From assembly GCA_021740385.1 (NCBI GenBank), contig JAIOZY010000004.1, positions 62,001-126,000 of the forward strand: a stretch of DNA of 64,000 bases. The letters run 5' to 3'. The notes under the pieces are model-generated. The model saw only the letters and a list, made by a program, of their open reading frames with translations. It did not search any database and had not been told where the DNA came from. Below, piece after piece: positions 1-7,738 of the stretch (within the stretch, counting starts at the first letter, position 1; the number at the start of each line of letters is the position of its first letter). Source of the DNA: Prolixibacteraceae bacterium. Its GTDB lineage: Bacteria; Bacteroidota; Bacteroidia; Bacteroidales; Prolixibacteraceae. A program made the translations under genes and the position numbers.

Positions 1-600
1 AACCGAAATTTGTACCTCAAAACAAAGGAACAATTCCTGCGCATTACCGAGTTGCTGATAAACGAAATCAGGAGTTTCGACAGGCAGATACCTTACCTGA
101 ACCCTAAAGGCTGCATGTTCCGTATTTTCAGGGATGTTCGTTTTTCGAAAGATAAGCGCCCGTATAAAACCAATTACGGCAGTTACATTACCAAAGGGGG
201 TCGGAAGGGTGGCAACCCGGGTTATTACCTGCACATACAACCCGGGGGCTGTTTCCTTGGCGGGGGTATTTACATGCCACCGCCTGAAAAGCTCAAAGCA
301 ATACGGCAACATATTTTTGACAACACGGCTGAATTTATCGAAATACTTGAAGCAGATTCGTTTAAAAAGAATTTTACTTTATATGCTGAAGATAAATTGA
401 AAACAGCGCCAAAAGGTTTCCCAAAAGATTTTGAACACATTGAATTATTGCGGTATAAATCGTATTCGCCGCTCATGAATTTCAGTGAATTGAAACTGTC
501 AGAAAGCAACATTATTGATTTTATTGTTACGAAATTCAGGTTGATGGTTCCGTTCAATGAATTTTTGTACGAGGCAATTGAAACCGTTGCTGAAGATTAA
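1..600 (+). CDS. DUF2461 family protein, 5' end cut by window edge
   Basis: The reading frame is already open at the first base and ends at TAA 598-600, so the gene starts outside the window. The visible part has the layout of the DUF2461/TIGR02453 family: a central Arg/Lys-rich patch (FRDVRFSKDKRPYKTNYG), a glycine-rich stretch (GGNPGYYLHIQPGG, then FLGGGIYMP) and a helical C-terminal half. The usual N-terminal part of the family, before the tract that starts NRNLYLKTK, is missing only because of the cut. The family is widespread and has no established biochemical role; a cytoplasmic protein is expected because no signal peptide or membrane segment is visible. The next gene starts 15 bases later on the same strand. 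Confidence 0.85.
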   Translation, partial: NRNLYLKTKEQFLRITELLINEIRSFDRQIPYLNPKGCMFRIFRDVRFSKDKRPYKTNYGSYITKGGRKGGNPGYYLHIQPGGCFLGGGIYMPPPEKLKAIRQHIFDNTAEFIEILEADSFKKNFTLYAEDKLKTAPKGFPKDFEHIELLRYKSYSPLMNFSELKLSESNIIDFIVTKFRLMVPFNEFLYEAIETVAED

Positions 601-615
601 CAAAAAACCCACACA

Positions 616-1296
616 ATGAAACAAGCAGTTATCATTTTTATTTTGGTATTTACAGGATTTAGACTGTGGTCGCAAAACCTGCAATTGCATTACGACTTTG
701 GCCAGGGGCGCCACTACCTTACATCAACCCTTGAGCGGTTTGCCCCCGATTTGCTGGGAAGCACCTATTATTTTGTCGATTTCAATTACGATATTAATGG
801 CCCTACCGAAGCGTACTGGGAAATTTCGCGCGAGCTAAAAAAATGGGATGCACCTTTAACGGTGCATATCGAATACGATGGCGGGCTTCATACCAACCTG
901 AATGCTGATGGCGACCGCGTTTCGTTCCAGATAAACAACGCCTACCTTGCCGGGGGAACCTATTCATGGAACGCGGCCGATTTTTCGAAAGGCATTTCGT
1001 TCACCTTGATGTACAAATACATCCAGGGAAACCCCTCGCCTCACAATTACCAGTTTACCACTGTATGGTATCTGAACCTGCTGAAAGGGAAGATTTCGTT
1101 AACCGGTTTTGCCGACTTCTGGCAGGAGATACAAACTGCAATGGATACCCGCTTTGTGTTCCTTTCGGAGCCGCAGTTTTGGTTCAACATTAACCGGAGT
1201 TTCTCAGTGGGCGGGGAAGTGGAGCTGGGTTACAATTTTGCCGGGGTGAAGGGATTTGAGGCCTGCCCTACATTGGGGGTTAAATGGACGATGTAG
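616..1296 (+). CDS. DUF5020 family outer-membrane barrel protein
   Basis: This 226-residue protein starts with a Sec signal peptide (KQAVIIFILVFTGFRLWSQ, cleavage near residue 20). The rest is alternating aromatic/polar segments typical of a small beta-barrel, for example YYFVDFNYDI, QFTTVWYLNLLKG and GGEVELGYNF, ending in a C-terminal aromatic-rich strand. The pattern matches DUF5020 proteins of Bacteroidota, which resemble Tsx-type nucleoside channels. That resemblance is family knowledge and I cannot confirm a substrate. It sits 15 bp behind the DUF2461 gene and may share its transcript. Confidence 0.75.
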   Translation: MKQAVIIFILVFTGFRLWSQNLQLHYDFGQGRHYLTSTLERFAPDLLGSTYYFVDFNYDINGPTEAYWEISRELKKWDAPLTVHIEYDGGLHTNLNADGDRVSFQINNAYLAGGTYSWNAADFSKGISFTLMYKYIQGNPSPHNYQFTTVWYLNLLKGKISLTGFADFWQEIQTAMDTRFVFLSEPQFWFNINRSFSVGGEVELGYNFAGVKGFEACPTLGVKWTM

Positions 1297-1299
1297 GGA

Positions 1300-1320
1300 G
1301 GCGGATTTGGAAAATCCGCC
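1300..1320. terminator. 9-bp perfect hairpin between convergent genes
   Basis: GGCGGATTT (1300-1308) and AAATCCGCC (1312-1320) form a perfect 9-bp stem with a 3-base loop, immediately after the DUF5020 stop codon and before the convergent LuxR gene end. There is no clean T-run on either strand, so it could equally be a short dispersed palindrome. A similar AT-centred hairpin occurs at 9251-9269. Confidence 0.4.
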
Positions 1321-1367
1321 AATCGATTTGAAGAATCAATTTCCCTGATTCTACTGAATTTTGCAAC

Positions 1368-2336
1368 TTAATTTTTTGGAATTTCCCTTACTAAATTGGC
1401 CAACTCAGTTCGATTCCTGACATTTGTTTTGAGGTAAATTCGGCTCACGTGATCCTTCACGGTTTGGAGGGTAATAAATAACTTATCGGCTATTTCCTGG
1501 TTTGTTAACCCGGCACATACCTGCTCAATAATTTCGGCTTCTCTTTTTGATATTCCAAACTTTTGGCAGAATGCTTGAAAAGCAGTGAAGTTTTCACCCG
1601 TAGTATTTTGTTCAACATTTATTACATACTTAAATATGAAAGGTAAAAAAACGGCTGCAATAAAAACAAAAAGAATAAACACCATGGCAAGCCAATGGTT
1701 TTCAGGATAATATTTTGCCCCGGCTATCATACTAAACCCAAGCAACAAAAAGCTTACTAAAAGTATAAACCGTTTTGGAAAAGGGGCTTTTTCACCGGGT
1801 TTAAAAAAGAAGAAGATACCAGCAGCTGTCATTATTGCCATATTTCCAAAAGAAAGCGATTGAATGACACGGTTAATCATTGGAATTTCGTTTGAGAGAA
1901 AAAAGAAAAAACCTACGCTCAGGGCAGTTGACAAAGTGAAAATGGAAAACTGCACAAATAATTTCCCATTAAATTTATAGGCATGTATAGAGATATCGGT
2001 ATAAAACCACCATGAAAACAACAAAAAGGGGATTGAGCAAAGAAAGAGGGCGAACAAAATTTTATTCATCAATTCTTGCTCAGCTATTTCATTATTAATA
2101 ATCCATTTTAACAATAATTGCCCCCATATAGCATAGAATGCAAATACATACATTAGTATTTGTTGGTACATTAATATAGTAAAAGTACGGTTTTCGGGAT
2201 TTTGTTTTCGTATACTTTCTGAAAGTAATACGCCCAATGCTGCTATTGACAGCGTTAGGATAAAAGTAATTATGTAGGCTAATGTTAACAAAGGTACTAA
2301 TGCAAAATTTTCTACGCCAAATTTAAGCAACTGCAA
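1368..2336 (-). CDS. membrane-bound LuxR-type transcriptional regulator
   Basis: This 322-residue protein has seven or eight hydrophobic segments in its first 235 residues and a LuxR-type helix-turn-helix at the C-terminus. The HTH shows the usual spacing (SKREAEIIEQVCAGLTNQEI, then ADKLFITLQTVKDHVSRIY). Membrane-anchored LuxR proteins of this layout are common in Bacteroidota, and what they sense is unknown. The first codon is TTG at 2334-2336, directly after an in-frame TAA. I chose it because the first membrane helix starts about 10 residues later and no ATG occurs before it. Two copies of a 12-base palindrome sit just upstream (2351-2389) and may be its own operators. It is divergent from the membrane protein at 2478. 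Confidence 0.8.
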   Translation of the reverse strand: MQLLKFGVENFALVPLLTLAYIITFILTLSIAALGVLLSESIRKQNPENRTFTILMYQQILMYVFAFYAIWGQLLLKWIINNEIAEQELMNKILFALFLCSIPFLLFSWWFYTDISIHAYKFNGKLFVQFSIFTLSTALSVGFFFFLSNEIPMINRVIQSLSFGNMAIMTAAGIFFFFKPGEKAPFPKRFILLVSFLLLGFSMIAGAKYYPENHWLAMVFILFVFIAAVFLPFIFKYVINVEQNTTGENFTAFQAFCQKFGISKREAEIIEQVCAGLTNQEIADKLFITLQTVKDHVSRIYLKTNVRNRTELANLVREIPKN

Positions 2337-2350
2337 TTAAAATACAGCAC

Positions 2351-2389
2351 CTACCAAAGTAGTAAAAAGGGCAATTACTACCAAAGTAG
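2351..2389. promoter_or_regulatory. twin palindrome CTACCAAAGTAG, candidate operator
   Basis: The palindrome CTACCAAAGTAG occurs at 2351-2362 and again, identically, at 2378-2389. It lies between the divergent LuxR regulator and the membrane protein gene. The centre-to-centre distance is 27 bp, which puts the two sites roughly two and a half helical turns apart. Read on the minus strand each copy contains TACTTTG, close to the Bacteroidota -7 box, so it could be promoter, operator or both. Confidence 0.45.
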
Positions 2390-2477
2390 CTAAAATAAAA
2401 AGACAGCATAGCTTACATTTGGACAAATGATTGTTAAAAACGAAACAGATTTTTTTAAACCTTAAAAATTTATAGTC

Positions 2478-3173
2478 ATGGAAAACATAAATTATTTTCA
2501 CCGCCCAACCATCAGCGAAAGTATTGGTAACGCCTGGTACACCATGAAAAAATATTTTTTGTGGTTATTCCTGGCCATCATCATCAGCGGCATTTTTCAG
2601 GGTCCTGCCCAGTACAATTTCGATGCCGACTCGGGATTTGTTATGGCTCCCTGGATCATTTTTGCAGCCATTATCGGTGTTGTAATCTTTCTTTTTGTGC
2701 GCCCGGTATTTACATTTGGTGCCGATATGATGTTTGTTGAAGCCGTGCGGGACAAGAAACCCAATTTAAGATGGCTCATCAGCGGTTTTCAGAAAAATTA
2801 CCTCAACATTGTACTGGCCCATTTGCTTCAGGTAGCAATTATCGGTATTGGAATTGTTGCCCTTATTATACCGGGTATTATACTGGCCTGCCGGCTTGCT
2901 TTTGTATCGTACCTCGTAATGGACAAAGGCCTTGATCCAATTCAGGCTGTAGAGGAAAGCTGGCGTATGACCCGGGGATACGGCTGGACAATATTCGGGT
3001 TGGCAATCCTTTCCTTCTTTATTGCTATTGTTGGCTTGCTTTGTTTAATTGTTGGTATTTTCCCGGCAATAATCGTAATCAGTGCATCGTTTGCCAGTTT
3101 GTACCAGGCCATATTAACTGAAAAAAATGCCGGTCATCAAGAAAACATTATTGAAGAAATTGAACAGCAATAA
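2478..3173 (+). CDS. multi-pass membrane protein (YciC/DUF975-like)
   Basis: This 231-residue protein has about six hydrophobic segments. The stretch ALIIPGIILACRLAFVSYLV followed by LDPIQAVEESWRMTRGYGW is the signature of membrane proteins related to YciC/DUF975 and the glycerophosphodiesterase membrane domain: a Pro-Gly kink, then a short amphipathic loop with a conserved SW. No catalytic domain is attached and its role is unknown. The tail is Glu-rich and presumably cytoplasmic. It is transcribed divergently from the LuxR-type regulator, which makes it a plausible target of that regulator, though this is inference only. A hairpin follows 18 bp after the stop. Confidence 0.7.
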   Translation: MENINYFHRPTISESIGNAWYTMKKYFLWLFLAIIISGIFQGPAQYNFDADSGFVMAPWIIFAAIIGVVIFLFVRPVFTFGADMMFVEAVRDKKPNLRWLISGFQKNYLNIVLAHLLQVAIIGIGIVALIIPGIILACRLAFVSYLVMDKGLDPIQAVEESWRMTRGYGWTIFGLAILSFFIAIVGLLCLIVGIFPAIIVISASFASLYQAILTEKNAGHQENIIEEIEQQ

Positions 3174-3191
3174 CAATATTAAAATAAAACA

Positions 3192-3221
3192 AAGGCCATC
3201 TTTGCGTACAAGGATGGCCTT
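3192..3221 (+). terminator. hairpin after the membrane protein gene
   Basis: AAGGCCATC (3192-3200) pairs with GATGGCCTT (3213-3221), giving a 9-bp stem with a 12-base loop. It lies 18 bp after the stop codon of the gene at 2478, followed by an AT-rich but interrupted T tract. It is a reasonable Rho-independent terminator. Confidence 0.7.
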
Positions 3222-3318
3222 ATTTATTTAGTGTAGGAAACCGATCTGTCCCGAATGATCGGGTCAGCACGGTTATCTACGTATGCAGCGCCAACGCTGT
3301 GTTGGCACTGTTTTTTTT
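3222..3318 (+). ncRNA. possible small RNA ending in a strong terminator
   Basis: CAGCGCCAAC (3286-3295) pairs with GTTGGCACTG (3301-3310) apart from one mismatch, and is followed directly by eight T residues, an excellent intrinsic terminator. The nearest upstream gene already has its own terminator at 3192-3221. The intervening bases include another hairpin (3250-3263). An independent short transcript is therefore possible, but I see no clear promoter box and cannot name an RNA family. It may simply be a back-up terminator. Confidence 0.3.
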
Positions 3319-3509
3319 AGCCGTTGTTCAAGATCTTTAATGATAATCCTTTTAAACATGTTGCAAAGTTAGGGTAAACAACCGAGCTACGCCATTCAGC
3401 ACGGCAGTTTACGAAAAATAACTGCCCCCCTTTTTCTCTCAACCAGCTGGCAAAAAGCTTATAGAGCCAGAAAATTGTTGTGCTAAGTTTAGAACTTGCA
3501 ATAACATTT

Positions 3510-3545
3510 CCTTCCCCCTGGGGGAAGGTTAGGATGGGGCTTTTA
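3510..3545. repeat. dispersed GC-rich palindrome, copy 1
   Basis: CCTTCCCC (3510-3517) and GGGGAAGG (3521-3528) form a perfect stem with a CTG loop, followed by a TTAGGATGGGG tail that touches the metG stop codon. The same design, a short GC palindrome followed by a TTGGGG-type tail, recurs at 14509-14536 and, inverted, at 41354-41381. It looks like a small non-coding dispersed repeat. Confidence 0.5.
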
Positions 3546-5576
3546 CTTTACTTCCGATCCGTTTTTTACCGCATCAACCGGGCTGACAAACTTCAGGCTT
3601 CCATCGGCATCTTCGGCCATCAGTATCATGCCCTGCGATTCAATGCCGCGTATTTTCCGGGGCTCAAGGTTTACCAATATCATAATTTGTTTCCCAATAA
3701 TGTCTTCCGGGTTATGGTATTCGGCTATGCCCGAAACGACGGTGCGCTGGTCGATACCTGTATCAACTTTAAGCTTCAGTAATTTTTTGGTTTTGGCAAC
3801 TTTCTCTGCTTCGATAATTGTACCGGTACGGATATCCATTTTCTGAAAATCGTCGTAACTGCAAACTTCCTTTTGAGGCGTTGCCGTTGAATTTTCAATT
3901 TCGTTGGTTTTTTTTGTATCCATCAGTTTTTTCATTTGGGCCTCAATCGCGGCATCGTCAATTTTTTCAAACAGCAATTCGGGCTTTTTTATCGGGTGGC
4001 CTGGCTGTATGATGTCGGTGCGGCCCAGTTGTTTCCAGTCAAGTTCTTCCAGATTAACAAAGCTGCGTAGCCTGTTCATCGAAAACGGAAGGAACGGTGC
4101 AAATACGATGGTTAAGTTTGCTGTAATTTGCAGGCAGATGTTCATGATGGTTTTGACCCGTTCGGGATCGGTTTTCACAACCTTCCATGGTTCCATGTCG
4201 GCGAGGTATTTGTTTCCAAGCCGGGCCATGTCCATGGCAAGTTTCAAAGCTTCGCGAAAACGAAAATGGTCGAGGCTTTTCTCAACGTCAGCTTTTAAGG
4301 CAGAAAGCTGGGCCAGGGTTTCCTTGTCGACATCGTGTAACACAGCGGCTGCAGGAACAATGCCATCGTAATATTTTTGAGTAAGCACTAAGGCACGGTT
4401 AACAAAGTTGCCGAGTATGGCTACCAGTTCGTTGTTGTTACGTGCCTGAAAATCCTTCCATGTAAAATCGTTATCCTTGGTCTCGGGGGCATTGGCGGTT
4501 AACACGTATTTCAGTACGTCCTCTTTCCCGGGAAATTCTTCGAGGTACTCGTGCAGCCAAACGGCCCAGTTTCGCGAGGTGGAAATTTTATCGCCCTCGA
4601 GGTTGAGGAACTCGTTGGCAGGTACATTGTCGGGTAAATTGTAAGTGCCTTCGGCTTTGAGCATCGAAGGGAAAATGATGCAATGGAACACGATGTTGTC
4701 TTTTCCGATGAAGTGCAACATGCGGGTATCTTTGTCTTTCCACCAAAGTTCCCACTCGGGGGTTAATTCTTTGGTGGCCGAAATGTAGCCGATTGGCGCA
4801 TCGAACCAAACGTAAAGCACTTTGCCTTCGGCCCCTTCAACCGGAACGGGCACGCCCCAGTTAAGGTCGCGGGTTACGGCACGTGGGTTTAGCCCGCCGT
4901 CAATCCAGCTTTTGCACTGGCCGTACACGTTGCTTTTCCATTCCTTGTGTCCTTCAATGATCCACGCTTTCAGCCAGGGTTCATATTGGTCGAGCGGGAG
5001 GTACCAGTGTTTAGTTTCTTTCTTCACCGGCACAGCGCCGCTTAAAACCGATTTTGGGTTGATCAGGTCAGTCGCGTTTAACGAGCTTCCACAAGCTTCG
5101 CACTGATCGCCATAGGCTTTTTCGTTGCCACACTTTGGGCAGGTGCCGGTAATGTACCGGTCGGCCAGGAACTGTTTGGCTTCTTCGTCGTAATATTGTT
5201 CGGTGGTTTTTTCAATAAATTTTCCATCGTTGTACAATTTCAGGAAAAAATCCGAAGCGGTTTCATGATGAATTTTTGCGCTTGTGCGCGAATATACATC
5301 GAATGAAATGCCAAAACGTGCAAACGAATCTTTAATGATGTTATGGTATTTGTCGACCACGTCCTGCGGGGTAATCCCGGCATTTTTTGCCTTCAGGGTA
5401 ATGGGTACACCGTGTTCATCGCTTCCGCCAATGAAAAGCACTTCTTCTCCTTTCATGCGCATGTAACGGGCATAAATATCAGCGGGTACATAAACTCCGG
5501 CCAGGTGGCCAATGTGAACCGGGCCGTTGGCATAGGGCAGGGCCGATGTGATCAATGTGCGTTTGAAATCTGTCAT
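3543..5576 (-). CDS. metG: methionyl-tRNA synthetase
   Basis: This class I synthetase charges tRNA-Met. From the chosen ATG the HIGH motif is at residues 21-24. A zinc-binding knuckle ([17 protein letters not shown]) lies around residue 150, and the KMSKS-type loop appears as KISTS near residue 340. An appended C-terminal OB-fold tRNA-binding domain of about 100 residues (starting near [19 protein letters not shown]) makes it the long Bacteroidota form of about 680 residues. I prefer the ATG at 5574-5576 over the in-frame ATG at 5595-5597, because the extra seven residues come from a heptamer repeat and the family normally begins just before the [15 protein letters not shown] segment. It is monocistronic by context. 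Confidence 0.95.
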   Translation of the reverse strand: MTDFKRTLITSALPYANGPVHIGHLAGVYVPADIYARYMRMKGEEVLFIGGSDEHGVPITLKAKNAGITPQDVVDKYHNIIKDSFARFGISFDVYSRTSAKIHHETASDFFLKLYNDGKFIEKTTEQYYDEEAKQFLADRYITGTCPKCGNEKAYGDQCEACGSSLNATDLINPKSVLSGAVPVKKETKHWYLPLDQYEPWLKAWIIEGHKEWKSNVYGQCKSWIDGGLNPRAVTRDLNWGVPVPVEGAEGKVLYVWFDAPIGYISATKELTPEWELWWKDKDTRMLHFIGKDNIVFHCIIFPSMLKAEGTYNLPDNVPANEFLNLEGDKISTSRNWAVWLHEYLEEFPGKEDVLKYVLTANAPETKDNDFTWKDFQARNNNELVAILGNFVNRALVLTQKYYDGIVPAAAVLHDVDKETLAQLSALKADVEKSLDHFRFREALKLAMDMARLGNKYLADMEPWKVVKTDPERVKTIMNICLQITANLTIVFAPFLPFSMNRLRSFVNLEELDWKQLGRTDIIQPGHPIKKPELLFEKIDDAAIEAQMKKLMDTKKTNEIENSTATPQKEVCSYDDFQKMDIRTGTIIEAEKVAKTKKLLKLKVDTGIDQRTVVSGIAEYHNPEDIIGKQIMILVNLEPRKIRGIESQGMILMAEDADGSLKFVSPVDAVKNGSEVK

Positions 5577-5585
5577 ATTATTAAA

Positions 5586-5620
5586 GTCATTGGTCATTGG
5601 TCATTGGTCATTAGTCATTG
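5586..5620. repeat. five tandem GTCATTG heptamers upstream of metG
   Basis: Units at 5586-5592, 5593-5599, 5600-5606, 5607-5613 (GTCATTA) and 5614-5620 form a short tandem array only 10 bp upstream of the metG ATG. Because it lies in the 5' leader of metG, changes in copy number could alter translation or promoter spacing. That is inference. Confidence 0.85.
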
Positions 5621-5643
5621 GTTCTTAGGCCTGCTTTGTTTAA

Positions 5644-5670
5644 ATGTTTCAAAATAAATAGTTGAAACAT
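5644..5670. promoter_or_regulatory. inverted repeat ATGTTTCAA/TTGAAACAT
   Basis: ATGTTTCAA (5644-5652) and TTGAAACAT (5662-5670) are perfect 9-base arms separated by 9 bases, about 70-95 bp upstream of the metG start. Spacing and AT-rich composition fit a protein-binding operator better than a terminator. Confidence 0.35.
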
Positions 5671-5952
5671 GACTTTTAGGCGATTCAACCGAACAGCGAT
5701 AAAAAGAAAACTTATCTAAGAATAATATTCTTTTTCGTTCTTTCTGTCTCTACTGATTATTGACTGTTTTCAAATTTTCAAGCCACAAAGATAAGCATTG
5801 AAAATTGAAAAAGGAGAGGAATTGTAAGTTAGAGCAAACATACTATATGCGTTAAGGATAACCTTGCTATCTTGATTTCATTAATATTAATGGTTATTTT
5901 GAATTAACGAATTGTGATATTTTTTTTATCTTTACAAAAACGAAAAATCAAG

Positions 5953-6801
5953 ATGCCATATTCAATAAATCAACTAAGGGATTTTTCCTCTCTTTTTTTA
6001 AGAAGTGAAGTTCTTCGTTGGTTTAATGATGATTTTGAATCAATTGAATTAAAACTTCAGAGATATAGACTCAAAGAAAAAAATCTGGGAAATTCATATT
6101 TGAATATATTAAAACAGATATATAAAGTATTGGAAAAGCATTATCCCAATGAGTATATTTTAAAAAATGAATTCCTAAGTCAATGGCTTAAAGAAGAGTT
6201 AGGTAATCGTAACTCTATAATCTTTAATGAACTAAGAATAGGGAAAGCAATTGCTGATTTGGCAATGTTTAATGGAATATCACAAGTGTTTGAGATAAAA
6301 ACCATTTTAGATAAAGAATATCGTTTATCAAATCAACTTAAAGAATATAAAAAGCTTTTTAATGAGGTTTATCTAATTGTTTCCAAAGAGTTTCTTTCCA
6401 AGTATATTAAGTTTCATAGAAATATTGGGATTATCACATATGATTCAAGTTCTAATAATTTTGAGTTGATTCAAAAATCAGTCTTCGATAGTAATATTGA
6501 TGTGGATGTTTTAATGGAAGTGCTTCATACTAGAGAATATCTTGATATTGTCAGAAAATATTTTGATGATATTCCTGAAATGAACTCGTTTAACCAATTT
6601 AATATTTGTAAAAAATTAATTTCAAAAATCCCTAATAAAGAATTAAACGAATTATTTATAAGCAAAATGAAAGAGCGAAATATTAATAATATGTTCTTCA
6701 ATAAAGTAAATAGAGAGTTTAACCAAATTTGCCTCTCATTAAATTTGAAAAAAATGGAGCGTGATAATCTGATTAAGACACTAAAAACCAATAAGGTATA
6801 A
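5953..6801 (+). CDS. sce7726 family protein, nuclease-fold candidate
   Basis: This 282-residue protein matches what I know of the sce7726 family. The core reads NELRIGKAIADLAMFNG followed by QVFEIKTILD, with E93, D102 and E114-x-K116. That E...D...ExK spacing is that of PD-(D/E)xK nucleases. It continues into RLSNQLKEYKKLFNEVYLIV, as in restriction-type folds. The N-terminal 60 residues are helical and basic, and the C-terminal 100 residues are Asn/Lys-rich. I chose ATG 5953 because the upstream in-frame start at 5914 adds an unlike, promoter-overlapping stretch. It is the first of three tightly packed genes, with two bases to the next. Base composition is much more AT-rich than the neighbours: 17 G/C in 60 at 6001-6060 against 35 in 60 at 9481-9540, which suggests acquisition. 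The function is not established. Confidence 0.75.
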   Translation: MPYSINQLRDFSSLFLRSEVLRWFNDDFESIELKLQRYRLKEKNLGNSYLNILKQIYKVLEKHYPNEYILKNEFLSQWLKEELGNRNSIIFNELRIGKAIADLAMFNGISQVFEIKTILDKEYRLSNQLKEYKKLFNEVYLIVSKEFLSKYIKFHRNIGIITYDSSSNNFELIQKSVFDSNIDVDVLMEVLHTREYLDIVRKYFDDIPEMNSFNQFNICKKLISKIPNKELNELFISKMKERNINNMFFNKVNREFNQICLSLNLKKMERDNLIKTLKTNKV

Positions 6802-6803
6802 TT

Positions 6804-7736
6804 ATGTATTTCCCATATTTAAGAGCAAGACAGTTTGAACTAATTACGCTTCGGGATTTAGCTGGTGAAGGAGCATTACAAGGCAAGATTACGCCTGTTA
6901 TCGAACCAGTTAAAGAGAGTTTTAATAATTTGAACTTAGCTCATAAGATATTTTTGGAAAACGATTACTATTTATACTTAATTGTCAATCCGTTTGAAGG
7001 AGATGTTGCTGGCGATAACAATTATTTTTTAGATTATATTTCTGGGCTTGAAGATTCAAAGTACTTTCCTGCGTTCCATTATTCAGATAATTCAGACTAC
7101 ATAAATAGTAAAATGGAAGAATATGAACTACAGGATTGTATGCTTATTTGCTTAGATAATTTCTCTAATGAAGAAGGGTTTAAAAATTTATGTCAGAACC
7201 CCAAGGTTAGTCATATAATGCTCTTAGAGCCAAATAAATACAGAAGTCTCGATAGATTTATTAAAGGTCTTGAAAAATTTTATATTAGGTTGGATGACCC
7301 GTTTGAAAAACAACAGAAAAATGCTGATTTCTTAAAAATTGCAGAACATAAATTTACGGAAGAGCATTTATTCTATTCAGAGGACAGATACAATGGTTTT
7401 GCTGATTTTACTGTTTTACCCCGAGAGTATTCAGATGGTGGAAGTACCCCAAGGGCGGTTGTTGTCCATTTAACATATCTGGACGAGCAAAAGGATAGAC
7501 AAATTTGGATAAGGCATTTTACTTCTGAAACAAATGATTCAATATCTAACGTACAAGGTAAATTTGCCGAAGCCGCTGAAAAAGCGATTAAATTTTGTGA
7601 TAAATTACAATTAGACAATTCCGCAATTGCCGAGCTACGCAATTATTACATTTCCCATAAATATCCAGGCTTGGGAACAGTTAAAAAGATTTCTATTAAA
7701 AACCATTTACTAATGGTAAGTAACTTTTTGGATTGA
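6804..7736 (+). CDS. sce7725 family protein (T4 beta-like)
   Basis: This 310-residue protein has the start typical of the sce7725 family (MYFPYLRARQFELITLRDLA, then GKITPVIEPVK). That family is related to the 'beta protein' group and is usually found beside sce7726. The sequence looks soluble, with alternating hydrophobic strands and helices (DYYLYLIVNP, VSHIMLLEPN) suggestive of a barrel-like fold. There is a conserved-looking polar segment around DFTVLPREYSDGGSTPRA and a C-terminal helix with a YYISHKYPGLGTV motif. No signal peptide or membrane segment is present. It starts two bases after the sce7726 stop and ends two bases before the RES gene start, so all three are probably one translation-coupled operon. 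The activity is unknown. Confidence 0.75.
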   Translation: MYFPYLRARQFELITLRDLAGEGALQGKITPVIEPVKESFNNLNLAHKIFLENDYYLYLIVNPFEGDVAGDNNYFLDYISGLEDSKYFPAFHYSDNSDYINSKMEEYELQDCMLICLDNFSNEEGFKNLCQNPKVSHIMLLEPNKYRSLDRFIKGLEKFYIRLDDPFEKQQKNADFLKIAEHKFTEEHLFYSEDRYNGFADFTVLPREYSDGGSTPRAVVVHLTYLDEQKDRQIWIRHFTSETNDSISNVQGKFAEAAEKAIKFCDKLQLDNSAIAELRNYYISHKYPGLGTVKKISIKNHLLMVSNFLD

Positions 7737-7738
7737 TT

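Larger units (their letters stand above)
3174..3542. other. hairpin-rich gene-free gap
   Basis: This 369-base spacer holds no convincing gene. It contains the terminator at 3192-3221, a small hairpin CCCGA/TCGGG at 3250-3263, a strong second terminator at 3286-3318, a third hairpin GGCAGTT/AACTGCC (3403-3409 with 3420-3426) followed by CCCC and TTTTT, and the palindromic repeat at 3510-3545. The presence of a second, better terminator with no gene before it suggests a short untranslated transcript. Confidence 0.6.
5577..5952. other. spacer between metG and the AT-rich cassette
   Basis: This 376-base spacer separates divergent genes. It holds the heptamer array and the inverted repeat described separately, then becomes strongly AT-rich towards the cassette. 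A loose promoter-like box TATCTTTA lies at 5927-5934, about 20 bp before the first cassette gene. I see no terminal repeat or tRNA that would mark an integration site. Confidence 0.5.

Noticed and set aside
5586-5620. Heptamer array as a mini-CRISPR
   Set aside because: Units are contiguous with no spacers and only 7 bases long, so it is a simple tandem repeat.
5577-5952. T-box or other tRNA-sensing leader for metG
   Set aside because: No T-box sequence or terminator/antiterminator pair is present, and such leaders are not expected in Bacteroidota.
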